A DNA stretch of 27,860 bases. It comes from an uncultured Collinsella sp. (GTDB taxonomy: Bacteria > Actinomycetota > Coriobacteriia > Coriobacteriales > Coriobacteriaceae). Position 1 is the first letter of the stretch. Every line of letters starts with the position of its first letter. Below, piece by piece: positions 14,224 through 22,161 of the stretch. The DNA lies in the NCBI GenBank assembly GCA_900752545.1, contig CAADVS010000091.1, forward strand, positions 1-27,860, in the 5' to 3' direction. A program made the translations under genes and the position numbers. The notes under the pieces are model-generated. The model saw only the letters and a program-made list of their open reading frames with translations, ran no database searches and was not told the DNA's origin.

Positions 14224-15447
14224 TTAGAAATCGATGTCGGTGTCGTAGTAGCAGGCCTTGAGGATCTTCTCGAAGTCGGCAGCCTTGGTCTCACGCGGGT
14301 TCTCGGGCGTGCAAGCGTCCTGCTCGGCGTTCGCGGCGATCTCGGGCAGCTTGGCGAGGAACTCCTCCTCGGAAACCATCTGCGGGTTCTCGGCGTCGAC
14401 CTTCACGCCACCATTCGCGTAATCCTTGATGGACTGCGGAATGTTGAGCTGGTCGTTGAGGTCGCGAATCTTCTGGACGAGTGCAGCGATGAGCTCCTCG
14501 TTGGTCTCGCCGGGAAGGTGCAGGATCTCCTTGGCCACGTAAGCGTAACGCTCGGCAGCACGGGGATCCTTGGAGTTCCACTGGATGACCTTGCCCAGGT
14601 ACATGGCGTTAGCGGCACCGTGGATGATGTGGCCGTTCTCAAAGGCAGCACCGGTCTTGTGAGCCATGGAGTGAACGATGCCGAGCAGGCCCGAGGAGAA
14701 GGCGATACCGGCGATGCACTGAGCCTCGTGCATGTGCTGACGGGCCTCATGGTCGCCAGCATAGGACTTGGGCAGCCACTCGACGATCTCGCGGATGCCG
14801 TGCAGAGCGTTGGCGTCGGTGAACATAGAGGCGCAGGTGGAAACGTAGGCCTCCATGCAGTGGGTCAGAGCATCCATGCCGGTGTGAGCGCACAGCTTGG
14901 CGGGCATGGTGTAGGTGAGCTCAGGGTCGACGATGGCGACATCAGGGGTGATGTTGAAGTCGGCCAGCGGGTACTTGATGCCCTTGGCGTAGTCGGTAAT
15001 GACGGAGAACGCGGTGACCTCGGTAGCGGTGCCGGAGGTAGAGGAGATGGCGCAGAAATGAGCCTTCTGACGCAGCTCAGGGAAGCTGAACGGCTGGATG
15101 ATGTTATCGAAGGACTCCTCGGGATACTCGTAGAAGACCCACATGGCCTTAGCGGCATCGATGGGCGAGCCGCCACCGATGGCGATAATCCAGTCGGGCT
15201 CGAACTCGCGCATGGCCTCGGCGCCCTTCATGACCGTCTCGATGGACGGGTCGGACTCGACGCCCTCGAACAGCTTGACCTCGAAACCGCCTTCCTTAAG
15301 GTCGGCCTCAACGTCCTGCAGGAACCCGCCGCGGCGCATAGAGCTGCCGCCAGAAACGATGATGGCCTTCTTGCCCTTGAGGTTCTTCACCTCGTGGCGA
15401 GCGCCCTCACCAAAGTACAGATCGCGAGGATTGGTAAAACGTCCCAT
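14224..15447 (-). CDS. Iron-containing alcohol dehydrogenase
   Basis: This 407-aa group III alcohol dehydrogenase reduces aldehydes or oxidises primary alcohols, usually in fermentation. Family motifs are clear: IIAIGGGSPIDAAKAMW (NAD loop), ISSTSGTATEVTAFSVI, AHTGMDALTHCMEAY, and the metal-binding SMAHKTGAAFENGHIIHG-x-ANA. It stands alone and lacks the aldehyde dehydrogenase half of AdhE. The start at 15447 (MGRFTNPRDLYFGEG) follows a strong AGGAGG; the in-frame ATG 51 bases upstream is not used by the family. A leader hairpin lies 42-66 bases upstream. It may act as butanol/propanediol/ethanol dehydrogenase; the true substrate is open. Confidence 0.93.
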   Translation of the reverse strand: MGRFTNPRDLYFGEGARHEVKNLKGKKAIIVSGGSSMRRGGFLQDVEADLKEGGFEVKLFEGVESDPSIETVMKGAEAMREFEPDWIIAIGGGSPIDAAKAMWVFYEYPEESFDNIIQPFSFPELRQKAHFCAISSTSGTATEVTAFSVITDYAKGIKYPLADFNITPDVAIVDPELTYTMPAKLCAHTGMDALTHCMEAYVSTCASMFTDANALHGIREIVEWLPKSYAGDHEARQHMHEAQCIAGIAFSSGLLGIVHSMAHKTGAAFENGHIIHGAANAMYLGKVIQWNSKDPRAAERYAYVAKEILHLPGETNEELIAALVQKIRDLNDQLNIPQSIKDYANGGVKVDAENPQMVSEEEFLAKLPEIAANAEQDACTPENPRETKAADFEKILKACYYDTDIDF

Positions 15448-15958
15448 ACTGTGCCTCCTAAACAAGCCCCTCTTAGACTTGCGTATATAACGGAGCACCC
15501 AATTGGCTCCGTTAGGACCGGTTTGCGCGTTGCCGGCGATGACAATGCGCGATGTCTAAACGTCTCAACGCTCAGACAAACACTATTTTACCGTTCTGGT
15601 TGGTCAGTTATTCACCTAAAGCCGACAATGATGAAACGTTTTTTCTATCCCTGAAGACCCTTGTGCGGCATCCATACTCCCAAGCTGGGCAAACGTTTTA
15701 TCAAGGTTGACCACATATCCCGGGCAGGACTGTGCCCCTCCAAAATGCGCCCCGTTCGCCGCCAAAAATCGACCGTTTGCGGCACCGTGATACCACTCAG
15801 TCGTCCAAGGTGCCGACATTTGTGCGACATCCGTCTGACATCCGTCTTCGTGGTGCAAAGGTGCATGTCCAAGTGCGGCACCCCCGGTGTGCCACATGCG
15901 GGTAAACTAGAACCTTATATAGAGAGATTTGAACCCTAACCGCAGTAAAGGAGGCCCC
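15448..15958. other. 511-bp intergenic region between divergent genes
   Basis: This long spacer holds an 8-bp hairpin AACGGAGC/GCTCCGTT (15489-15513) in the leader of the iron-type ADH gene, two AAACGTTTT motifs (15634-15642 and 15691-15699), and an exact 11-bp tandem duplication GACATCCGTCT (15826-15847). A TTATATAGA near 15915-15923 may be the -10 of the plus-strand gene. Minus-strand frames of 78-93 codons lack ribosome sites and are not called. Confidence 0.4.
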
Positions 15959-17035
15959 ATGGCATTCGATCCCATTCAAGAGGATTGCCATCGCCTCGTT
16001 CTTGAGGCCTTGCGCCGCGACAATATCCCGCTCACCGACGGTGCCGCCGTAGAGCGTCTGATGGAACAATTCACCCGCAACCCCGCGCCGCTCATCGTGC
16101 ACGACCGCGACCGCGCCGGGCACCTCATTGCCAAGGTGGTCGAGGCTGTCGACTACCGCATTCCCTTTATCCCTGACGATACCCAGGCAGAGCAAGAAGA
16201 GGCCGCTGCCGAGAACATGCTTCGCGAGGCAGCCGCGCTCGACCCCACCAACTGGGATGCCCAGCGCATGCTGACCGCCCTCACCGCCAACTCCAACGAG
16301 GAGTACGTACAGTACTTGGTATCCAAGCGCGATGAAGTCGAGCACGACCTGGCACTCAAGACCGCCTCGGCGCAGGACCCCTACGAGCGTGAGGCCGCAG
16401 GCGACCTGACCCGCCGTCCCTACCTGCGCTGGCTTGCCGCCCTTGCGTCACGCGCCCTCATTAGCGGCCGCTATCGCATGTCGCTCGAAGCCGCAAACCG
16501 CAGCCTGGACTTTGCGCCCAACGACCCCGCCGGCGTCCGCCATACTGCGATGCTTGCCATGGCAAAGCTCGAATACCCCGCCGAGGAGCTCAAGCGCTTT
16601 CGCTCCGCTCACTCCGTGCCGTACCTCGCGAATACCCCACTGCGCCGTCGTCCCAAGGATGCGGAGCGTGACTTGGACCCGTGGACGCTCATCGCGCTGA
16701 TGAGCGCTGCCTGGCGCGAGCTGGACTACGAAGGCGCCGAGCACTACTTGCGCATCCTTGCGCGCTCGTGTCCGCACGCAGCCGAGGCGCTCTGCTTCCA
16801 AACCGAGTTTCCCGACGGCGTCTATGCCCGCGTCAACGTGGGTGTGGGCTCCACCGACGAGCTTGTCCTTGCGCTGTCCGAGGCGACGCCGGTACTGCAG
16901 GAGGGCCTGGGCGCCCCCGACAATGCCAGCTTTGCCGCCTGGGTCGCCACCAACGATATCGTGCGTTCCCAGATCGACGAGCGCATCCTGCGGGCGGCCG
17001 AGCAGGGCTTGCCGTTTAAGGGAGGAGACCTCTAA
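15959..17035 (+). CDS. Uncharacterised TPR-like helical repeat protein, first of pair
   Basis: This 358-aa cytoplasmic protein has no enzyme motif. It is almost wholly helical and has TPR-like helix pairs at about 83-112, 155-205 (ALISGRYRMSLEAANRSLDFAPND) and 240-275 (WRELDYEGAEHYLRILARSCP). The start at 15959 follows AAAGGAGG; an in-frame ATG 30 bases upstream is not used. It aligns by eye end to end with the next gene, so the two come from a tandem duplication. The stop overlaps the next start (TAATG), giving translational coupling. TPR folds usually bind other proteins. The run into the MurT-GatD gene raises a possible envelope-related role, but this is only context. Confidence 0.75.
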   Translation: MAFDPIQEDCHRLVLEALRRDNIPLTDGAAVERLMEQFTRNPAPLIVHDRDRAGHLIAKVVEAVDYRIPFIPDDTQAEQEEAAAENMLREAAALDPTNWDAQRMLTALTANSNEEYVQYLVSKRDEVEHDLALKTASAQDPYEREAAGDLTRRPYLRWLAALASRALISGRYRMSLEAANRSLDFAPNDPAGVRHTAMLAMAKLEYPAEELKRFRSAHSVPYLANTPLRRRPKDAERDLDPWTLIALMSAAWRELDYEGAEHYLRILARSCPHAAEALCFQTEFPDGVYARVNVGVGSTDELVLALSEATPVLQEGLGAPDNASFAAWVATNDIVRSQIDERILRAAEQGLPFKGGDL

Positions 17036-18078
17036 TGGATCCGAGCGTCTACATCCCCGCCTACCTGGAGCGCGCCTACGTTGCGTCGCACCCCGAACTC
17101 ACCGATGCAGCACGCGAGCTTGTCCATAACGACGTGAGCGTCAACCCTCATAAGTATGCGCAGACCGAGCATGCCCAAGCGCTGCTGTCCTATGCCGGCG
17201 TCCACCGCCACTTGCTCGACGAACTCCATCGCATCGAGGACATGGGCAGCGACGAGGAGTTTGAGCAGACGCGCAACCGCCTGTTCGACGACATGCGCGA
17301 CGAGCTGCTCAAGATCGTCCGCATCGATGCGTATGTCCTCGATGCCCAGTTGCTCGCCATCATCCTGGCGGACACGCCCGTCGATGCCTGCCTGGGCGAT
17401 CTGATGAAGCTCGAGGCGAGCACGGCCGACTACCTGCAACAGAGCGTGCCCGGGTTTGATATGGAGGCCCCGCACTACTGGGCCAACAAGGTGCTGGCAG
17501 ACGGCGTGACGGCGGCCGATCTCACCGTGAGCGAGCCGGCTCTTATCGGGTGGCTCCACACGCTCGAGGCCATCTCGCAGCTGTGCATGGCGAGCGCTCG
17601 CTACCGTGCTGCCGCCAACTATTCTCGCCGTGTTCTTAAGGCGGAAGGCTATCCCACCCGAGCTGCAGGCACCGTGCTACTCGCCCTCGCTCGTCTGGAA
17701 GACGAGGACGGCTTTTTTGCCCTGGCTCACCAGCTCGAGGAACAGGTGGGAGCTGATGCACTCGAGAACTCCCCCTGGTACCTGCTCGCCCGCACCATCC
17801 TCTTGTTCAAAACAAACAAGATGCGTCCGGCGGTGCGTGCGCTGCGTGAGTTCGCTAACCGCTGCGAGGGCGGTGCGTTCTTCTTACTGAACCCCATGTA
17901 TCAGACACCGTACCTTCCCTGCCGGCCCGAGCCACGCGATCCCTGGGACCTTTCGCACCAGGCCGTTTGGGAAGCGGACGGCATTATCTCGGACACCCCC
18001 GACTTTGCCCCCTGGGCCAATGCCTGCGAAGACGTGTCACAGCTTGCCCAGGAATTTGCGCGCCGCTACGGTTTTTAA
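17035..18078 (+). CDS. Uncharacterised TPR-like helical repeat protein, second of pair
   Basis: This 347-aa protein is the paralogue of the preceding gene. Matching blocks include WLHTLEAISQLCMASARYRA (residues 173-192) against RWLAALASRALISGRYRM, then VLLALARLED against TAMLAMAKLEY, and PWYLLARTILLF against PWTLIALMSAAW, all in the same order. No signal peptide, membrane segment or catalytic motif is seen. Its ATG overlaps the stop of the upstream gene by one base, and GGAGG lies upstream inside that gene, so the pair is likely made in fixed ratio and may form a heteromer. It ends 45 bases before the murT-gatD fusion. I do not recognise a named family. Confidence 0.75.
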   Translation: MDPSVYIPAYLERAYVASHPELTDAARELVHNDVSVNPHKYAQTEHAQALLSYAGVHRHLLDELHRIEDMGSDEEFEQTRNRLFDDMRDELLKIVRIDAYVLDAQLLAIILADTPVDACLGDLMKLEASTADYLQQSVPGFDMEAPHYWANKVLADGVTAADLTVSEPALIGWLHTLEAISQLCMASARYRAAANYSRRVLKAEGYPTRAAGTVLLALARLEDEDGFFALAHQLEEQVGADALENSPWYLLARTILLFKTNKMRPAVRALREFANRCEGGAFFLLNPMYQTPYLPCRPEPRDPWDLSHQAVWEADGIISDTPDFAPWANACEDVSQLAQEFARRYGF

Positions 18079-18123
18079 CGGCGCAAACGCCACGACCATG
18101 TCATTCACGTTAGGAACGGCTTC

Positions 18124-20301
18124 ATGAATCTCCGCTCATCTCTTGCCTGCGCCTCGAGCGATATCGCCCGCTGGGGGCTGCGCTCCGTCCTTAAGCGCCA
18201 GGGCGGCGTACTCCCCGGCCGCATCGCCATGAAGATCGACCCCGAGCTGCTGAGCGACCTCGCCGGCCTTGTCGACCGCAGCGTGGTGATCACCGGCACC
18301 AACGGTAAGACCACCACCTCCAACCTCATCGCCGACGCTGTTGCCGCCAGCGGTGCCACCGTGGTATGCAACCGCGCCGGCAACAACATGGAGCCGGGCG
18401 TGGTGGGCGCACTGCTCGAGGCGCGCAGCGGCCTTAAGCACACTGCCAGCGGCAAGCGCGTGGGCGTTTTTGAGTGCGATGAGCTCTACACCGTGCGCGT
18501 CCTGCCCAAGCTCAAGCCGACCTACTTTGTGCTGCTCAACCTGTTCCGCGACCAGCTGGACCGCTACGGCGAGATCGACCACACCCAGGACGTCATCGCC
18601 CACGCGCTGGAGCTTTCGCCGGCAACGACACTCATCTATAACGCCGACGATCCGCTGTGCGCCTCGATTGCCGCGCGCGTCCCTAACACGAGCATCGCCT
18701 TTGGCATCGACGGCGCCACGGGCACCGAGTCCGATCGCATTAGCGACTCGCGTTTTTGCTCGCAGTGCAACGCGCCGTTGGAGTACGACTATGTGCAGTA
18801 TGGTCAACTCGGCGCCTACCATTGCCCCTCGTGCGGTTGGGCACGCCCCGCACTGGTCCGCCGTGTGACGGGCATGGAGCTCGGCTGCGACGGCTACGGC
18901 TTTGACCTGGTCTTTGGATCTGCGCCCGACGCGGCTGCCGTACACATCGCCACACGCTACAACGGTCTGTACATGGTCTATAACGTTGCCGCTGCATTCT
19001 TTGCCGCACATGAGTTGGGCGTGGACCCGGCGCATCTGCAGCCCACGCTCGATGCCTACGTCCCCGCCGGCGGACGTATGGGCCGCTGGGATATCGCCGG
19101 CCGCACTGTCGAGGCCAACCTGGCTAAGAATCCCGTAGGCTTCGATCGACAAATCCAGTCCATCAAGACGGCAGGCGGCAGACTCTGCGCTTTCTTCCTC
19201 AACGACAACGACGCCGACGGACACGATGTATCGTGGATCTACGACGTCGACTTTGAGCGCATCGCCGACACGCCGGGTCTTGTCGCCTTTGCCGGAGGCA
19301 CGCGCGCGCACGACATGCAGGTGCGCCTCAAGTACGCCGGCATCGATGCCGCGATTATCTCGGACGTCGCGCAGGCAATTGGCGCTGTGGCAGACGAGGC
19401 CGCCGATGACACCTTCTACGCCGTCGCCAACTACACGGCCTTCCCGCCGCTGGTCAAGGAGCTCGACGGGCTGAAGGGCACCGCCGCCGACGCAGTTGCC
19501 GGGCGCGCCGTGGCCCGTGCCGACGGCAACACCATCCCTTCCGCCGTCGCGCCGGTCGAGCTTTCGCGCCCGCTGCGCATCGTCTACCTGTATCCCGATG
19601 CCCTTAACCTCTACGGCGACGGCGGCAACGTCATCGCCCTCGAGCGCCGCTGCGCCTGGCGTGGCATTCCCGTGCGTGTAGACGAGGTCCGTATGGGCGA
19701 AACGCTTGATTTGACCGATGCCGATATCGTCATGATGGGTGGCGGCTCCGACCGCGACCAGCTAGCCGTGGCACACGAGCTGCTCGCCCAAAAAGACAAG
19801 GTCGCGGCCTATGTTGAGGATGGCGGCTCGCTGCTTGCCATCTGTGGCAGCTATCAGCTGCTCGGCCGTTCGTACTACATGGGCGACGATCGCATTGAGG
19901 GCCTGGGCGTCATTGCCGCCGAAACCGTACGTGGCTCCGATCGCCTGATCGGCAACGTAGCCGTCAAGACCGATCTGGCACCTGAGCCCTTTGTGGGATT
20001 CGAGAACCATGGAGGTCGCACGCTTTTGGACGCCGAGGCCACGCCGCTCGGAACGTCCGTCATCACGGGCACCGGTAACAACGGCGACGATGGCTTTGAG
20101 GGCCTGATCTACAAGGGCGTCATCGGCACGTACCTACACGGACCGGCACTGCCCAAGAACCCCGAGCTCGCCGACTGGCTGATCGCGCACGCCCTCGAGC
20201 GCCGCGGCGATGCGCAGGCCACAGCCCTGCTGCCGCTCACGCCCCTCGACGACACCTACGAGCACGCCGCCCACGACGCCGCCATGAAGCTCCTCCCCTA
20301 G
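18124..20301 (+). CDS. murT-gatD: MurT-GatD fusion: lipid II isoglutaminyl synthase
   Basis: MurT and GatD together amidate the alpha-carboxyl of D-Glu in lipid II to D-isoglutamine; GatD releases ammonia from glutamine and MurT activates lipid II with ATP. In Staphylococcus and Streptococcus they are two proteins, but here one 725-aa chain holds both. Residues 1 to about 445 are MurT: Mur ligase P-loop TGTNGKTTTSN at 57-67, ECDE, LNLFRDQLDRYGEID, and the MurT zinc ribbon with Cys212, 215, 234 and 237, then the DUF1727 C-terminal domain. After an Ala/Asp-rich linker (about 450-480), residues 483-690 are GatD: LYPDALNLYGDGGNV, nucleophile Cys574 (LLAICGSYQLLG) and His672 (GTYLHGPALPKNPELADW). 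The sum of separate family lengths (about 437 plus 243) fits. It probably forms an operon with the TPR pair upstream. Confidence 0.95.
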   Translation: MNLRSSLACASSDIARWGLRSVLKRQGGVLPGRIAMKIDPELLSDLAGLVDRSVVITGTNGKTTTSNLIADAVAASGATVVCNRAGNNMEPGVVGALLEARSGLKHTASGKRVGVFECDELYTVRVLPKLKPTYFVLLNLFRDQLDRYGEIDHTQDVIAHALELSPATTLIYNADDPLCASIAARVPNTSIAFGIDGATGTESDRISDSRFCSQCNAPLEYDYVQYGQLGAYHCPSCGWARPALVRRVTGMELGCDGYGFDLVFGSAPDAAAVHIATRYNGLYMVYNVAAAFFAAHELGVDPAHLQPTLDAYVPAGGRMGRWDIAGRTVEANLAKNPVGFDRQIQSIKTAGGRLCAFFLNDNDADGHDVSWIYDVDFERIADTPGLVAFAGGTRAHDMQVRLKYAGIDAAIISDVAQAIGAVADEAADDTFYAVANYTAFPPLVKELDGLKGTAADAVAGRAVARADGNTIPSAVAPVELSRPLRIVYLYPDALNLYGDGGNVIALERRCAWRGIPVRVDEVRMGETLDLTDADIVMMGGGSDRDQLAVAHELLAQKDKVAAYVEDGGSLLAICGSYQLLGRSYYMGDDRIEGLGVIAAETVRGSDRLIGNVAVKTDLAPEPFVGFENHGGRTLLDAEATPLGTSVITGTGNNGDDGFEGLIYKGVIGTYLHGPALPKNPELADWLIAHALERRGDAQATALLPLTPLDDTYEHAAHDAAMKLLP

Positions 20302-20310
20302 CACCTCACA

Positions 20311-20339
20311 ACCACAAAGGGGACAGGCACCTTTGTGGT
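20311..20339 (+). terminator. Palindromic element after murT-gatD (ACCACAAAGG)
   Basis: ACCACAAAGG (20311-20320) pairs with CCTTTGTGGT (20330-20339) around GGACAGGCA, ten bases after the stop codon. The following GGTTTAAT gives only a weak T-run. Its right arm plus five bases recurs at 20527-20541, so it is also part of a repeat. Confidence 0.55.
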
Positions 20340-20541
20340 GGTTTAATCCATCCCAGCAGTTTGTCTCAATCTGTAACATCTAGACCGTTAAAAGTCGTCT
20401 TACTGTTACAGAATGAGATGTTCGTCCCGACGCCTGCCTTTTGTCTCGATCTGTAACAGATAGAGACAATTTGCCCGCCCAGATGTTACAGATTGAGATA
20501 TTTGAAAATCGGAACAGAAGCCTACTCCTTTGTGGTGGTTT
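20330..20541. repeat. Cluster of alternating inverted repeats flanked by direct repeats
   Basis: A unit close to TCTCAATCTGTAACA occurs four times in alternating orientation: 20364-20378 (+), 20404-20418 (-), 20444-20458 (+), 20484-20498 (-), at a regular 40-bp spacing. Adjacent copies can pair into two large hairpins, each with about one mismatch. The third copy is also the left part of a 25-bp palindrome (20443-20467). The set is bracketed by the 15-bp direct repeat CCTTTGTGGTGGTTT (20330-20344 and 20527-20541). This looks like a BIME/REP-type element. No gene is seen in it. Confidence 0.75.
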
Positions 20542-20582
20542 TTCAGTTTGCCAACGATATGTGAACAGTTAAAAAAGTCTGC

Positions 20583-20588
20583 TATACT
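20583..20588 (+). promoter_or_regulatory. -10 box of tRNA-Glu
   Basis: TATACT lies 10 bases before the mature tRNA 5' end. No good -35 is visible; the region at the expected distance reads TGTGAA. Confidence 0.55.
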
Positions 20589-20598
20589 CTTTCCCGCT

Positions 20599-20675
20599 GT
20601 CCCCATCGTCTAGCGGCCAAGGACGCCACCCTTTCAAGGTGGATATCGCGGGTTCGAATCCCGCTGGGGGCACCA
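20599..20675 (+). tRNA. tRNA-Glu (UUC)
   Basis: A full cloverleaf can be drawn: acceptor GTCCCCA/TGGGGGC, anticodon stem CCACC/GGTGG (20626-20630, 20638-20642) with loop CTTTCAA and anticodon TTC at 20633-20635, T-arm GCGGG-TTCGAAT-CCCGC, and an encoded CCA at 20673-20675. It decodes GAA/GAG. The 3' half overlaps the end of the antisense serine recombinase gene, marking it as the probable integration site of the element to the right. Confidence 0.96.
20634..20675. other. Probable attachment site (attL) of the prophage-like element
   Basis: The recombinase frame runs through the 3' half of tRNA-Glu and stops in its anticodon loop, so the host/element junction must lie in or next to this segment. 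The exact crossover point cannot be set without the other end of the element, which lies beyond the window. Confidence 0.55.
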
Positions 20676-22073
20676 TTTGCATTTTGTACGAACCCGCTGG
20701 ATGTCAAGTCTGGCGGGTTCGTTGTTTTCCACGTCGTAGTTCAGCGTCACTATGCACTCTTCGTCGCTCACGCTCGCCTGGTATACGAACGCCTTCAATA
20801 GAGTCGCGTCGTCCAGGGCGGAGCCGCATTGCAGGAAGTCGGCCAGCCGCTCGGGGTCTATCTGATCGTCCCTGATCGCCTCAAGGTCGAGCTTGGCGCG
20901 GTCGCGCTGATGCTCAAGCTCCGCTATGCGCTCCTTCGCGCCCGGGGCGATTATGCCCTGTTCGATGGCGTTCAGGATGTTCTTCAGGCCGCGCTCGGCG
21001 GCCGAGAGCGATTGGGCGGCCTGCTTGCGCCTCGCCGCCACCTCTGCCCCGTCCGAGCTTTCCGCCACCATGCGGGCTATCCTCAAGGCCTCCTCGCGGT
21101 CTTGCAGAAGAGCCCGCAGCGCCTTGACGATCTCGCCCTCAAGCTCCTCGCGCCTGACGGGCTTAACGCATCCGTCGTGGCAGCGGTAGTACTCGTACTT
21201 GCGGTTGCCGCGCCCGCGCCCGCTCACGCCTTGCAGGTTGCGCCCGCAGCCCGCGCAGATCGCCTTGCCGGAAAGGGCGAAGTCGCCCCAGCTCTCCGCG
21301 CTGCGCTCCTTGGCCGCGCGTATGCCCTGTGCCTCCATGAACGTCACCTCGTCGATGATCGCGGGCATGCCGCCCTCTTTGACAACGCCGCCCCACTCGT
21401 AGCGCCCCGTGTACTTCCGGTTCTTCACCATCCGCTCGACCATCGAGTAGCCGCACGGGTTTCCCTGCGAGGTCTTGACCCCGCGTGCCGCGAAGTCGCG
21501 AGCTATCGAGTTGGTGGTCTCCTTTGCTATGCGCCGCTTGAACGCCTCGCGCACGAAAGCGGCCTCGTCCTCGTCGATCACGTACTCGTCGGCCTCGTTG
21601 CTGGCGTAGCCGAACACGCGCACGCCGTTGGTCTTGCACTTGAGCGCGTTGCCCTCCATGCCGCGCCTCGTGCGGATCGCGGTCTTCTTCGACTCGCATG
21701 CCGCAAGGCCTTCGAGCAGCTTCTCGTATATGATGCCCTCGGGCGAATCTGGTATCTGTTCAAGCGCCGAGACGAGCTTCACGCCGTGCTGGGCAAGCTC
21801 GCGCTTGTATATGGGCGCGTCGTACTCCCCACGGCTGAAGCGATCCATCATGTACACAAGCACTATGTCGCTCTCGCCAGCGTTCGCGACCATGCGCTGG
21901 AACTCGGGGCGGTCGTCGGTGCGCCCGCTTATGGCGTAGTCGCAGTATTCCGCCACGATGGCGTAGCCCTCGCGTTTGCACCAGTCGCGGCACACGCGCA
22001 GCTGGTCGTCTATCGAGGCCTCGCGCTGCTTGTTGCACGAAAAGCGGGCGTATATCACCGCAGTTTTTGGCAT
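20634..22073 (-). CDS. Large serine recombinase (site-specific integrase)
   Basis: This 479-aa enzyme integrates and excises the element through a phosphoserine intermediate. The resolvase domain (1-140) starts MPKTAVIYARFS with catalytic Ser12 and the arginine motif MDRFSR at 76-81. The 'recombinase' domain follows (about 150-260), then the zinc ribbon with Cys273, 276, 298 and 302 (CAGC...YYRCHDGC), and a coiled coil at 345-400. The start at 22073 follows AAAGGAGG; the longer in-frame start adds 59 non-homologous residues. The last residues (CPQRDSNPRYPP) are encoded by the antisense of tRNA-Glu. In the free form of the element the C-terminus must either be kept by an identical attP segment or change. 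Confidence 0.93.
   Translation of the reverse strand: MPKTAVIYARFSCNKQREASIDDQLRVCRDWCKREGYAIVAEYCDYAISGRTDDRPEFQRMVANAGESDIVLVYMMDRFSRGEYDAPIYKRELAQHGVKLVSALEQIPDSPEGIIYEKLLEGLAACESKKTAIRTRRGMEGNALKCKTNGVRVFGYASNEADEYVIDEDEAAFVREAFKRRIAKETTNSIARDFAARGVKTSQGNPCGYSMVERMVKNRKYTGRYEWGGVVKEGGMPAIIDEVTFMEAQGIRAAKERSAESWGDFALSGKAICAGCGRNLQGVSGRGRGNRKYEYYRCHDGCVKPVRREELEGEIVKALRALLQDREEALRIARMVAESSDGAEVAARRKQAAQSLSAAERGLKNILNAIEQGIIAPGAKERIAELEHQRDRAKLDLEAIRDDQIDPERLADFLQCGSALDDATLLKAFVYQASVSDEECIVTLNYDVENNEPARLDIQRVRTKCKWCPQRDSNPRYPP
20688..20722 (+). terminator. Hairpin just downstream of tRNA-Glu
   Basis: ACGAACCCGC (20688-20697) and GCGGGTTCGT (20713-20722) pair perfectly, then TGTTTTCC follows. 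It could end the tRNA transcript. It lies inside the antisense recombinase gene, and its right arm repeats GCGGGTTCG from the tRNA T-arm. Confidence 0.5.
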
Positions 22074-22106
22074 AATTGGAAACGGCCTCCTTTCAGAGGT
22101 TCTTTG

Positions 22107-22153
22107 GAAAAGCCCCGCGGGCAGCGTTGCAGCGCTATGACCCCGTGGGGCTT
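22107..22153 (-). terminator. Hairpin terminator between PH-domain gene and recombinase
   Basis: AAGCCCCGCGGG (22110-22121) pairs with CCCGTGGGGCTT (22142-22153) with one mismatch. On the minus strand it is followed by TTTT, on the plus strand by CTTCTTTT, so it may act both ways. It would separate recombinase expression from the repressor transcript. Confidence 0.65.
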
Positions 22154-22161
22154 CTTCTTTT

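Noticed and set aside
15616..15897. Minus-strand frames of 78-93 codons in the long intergenic region
   Set aside because: No ribosome site, no recognisable motif, and overlapping alternatives in two frames.
20330..20541. CRISPR-like array
   Set aside because: The four units alternate in direction and have short, dissimilar spacers; no cas genes are near.
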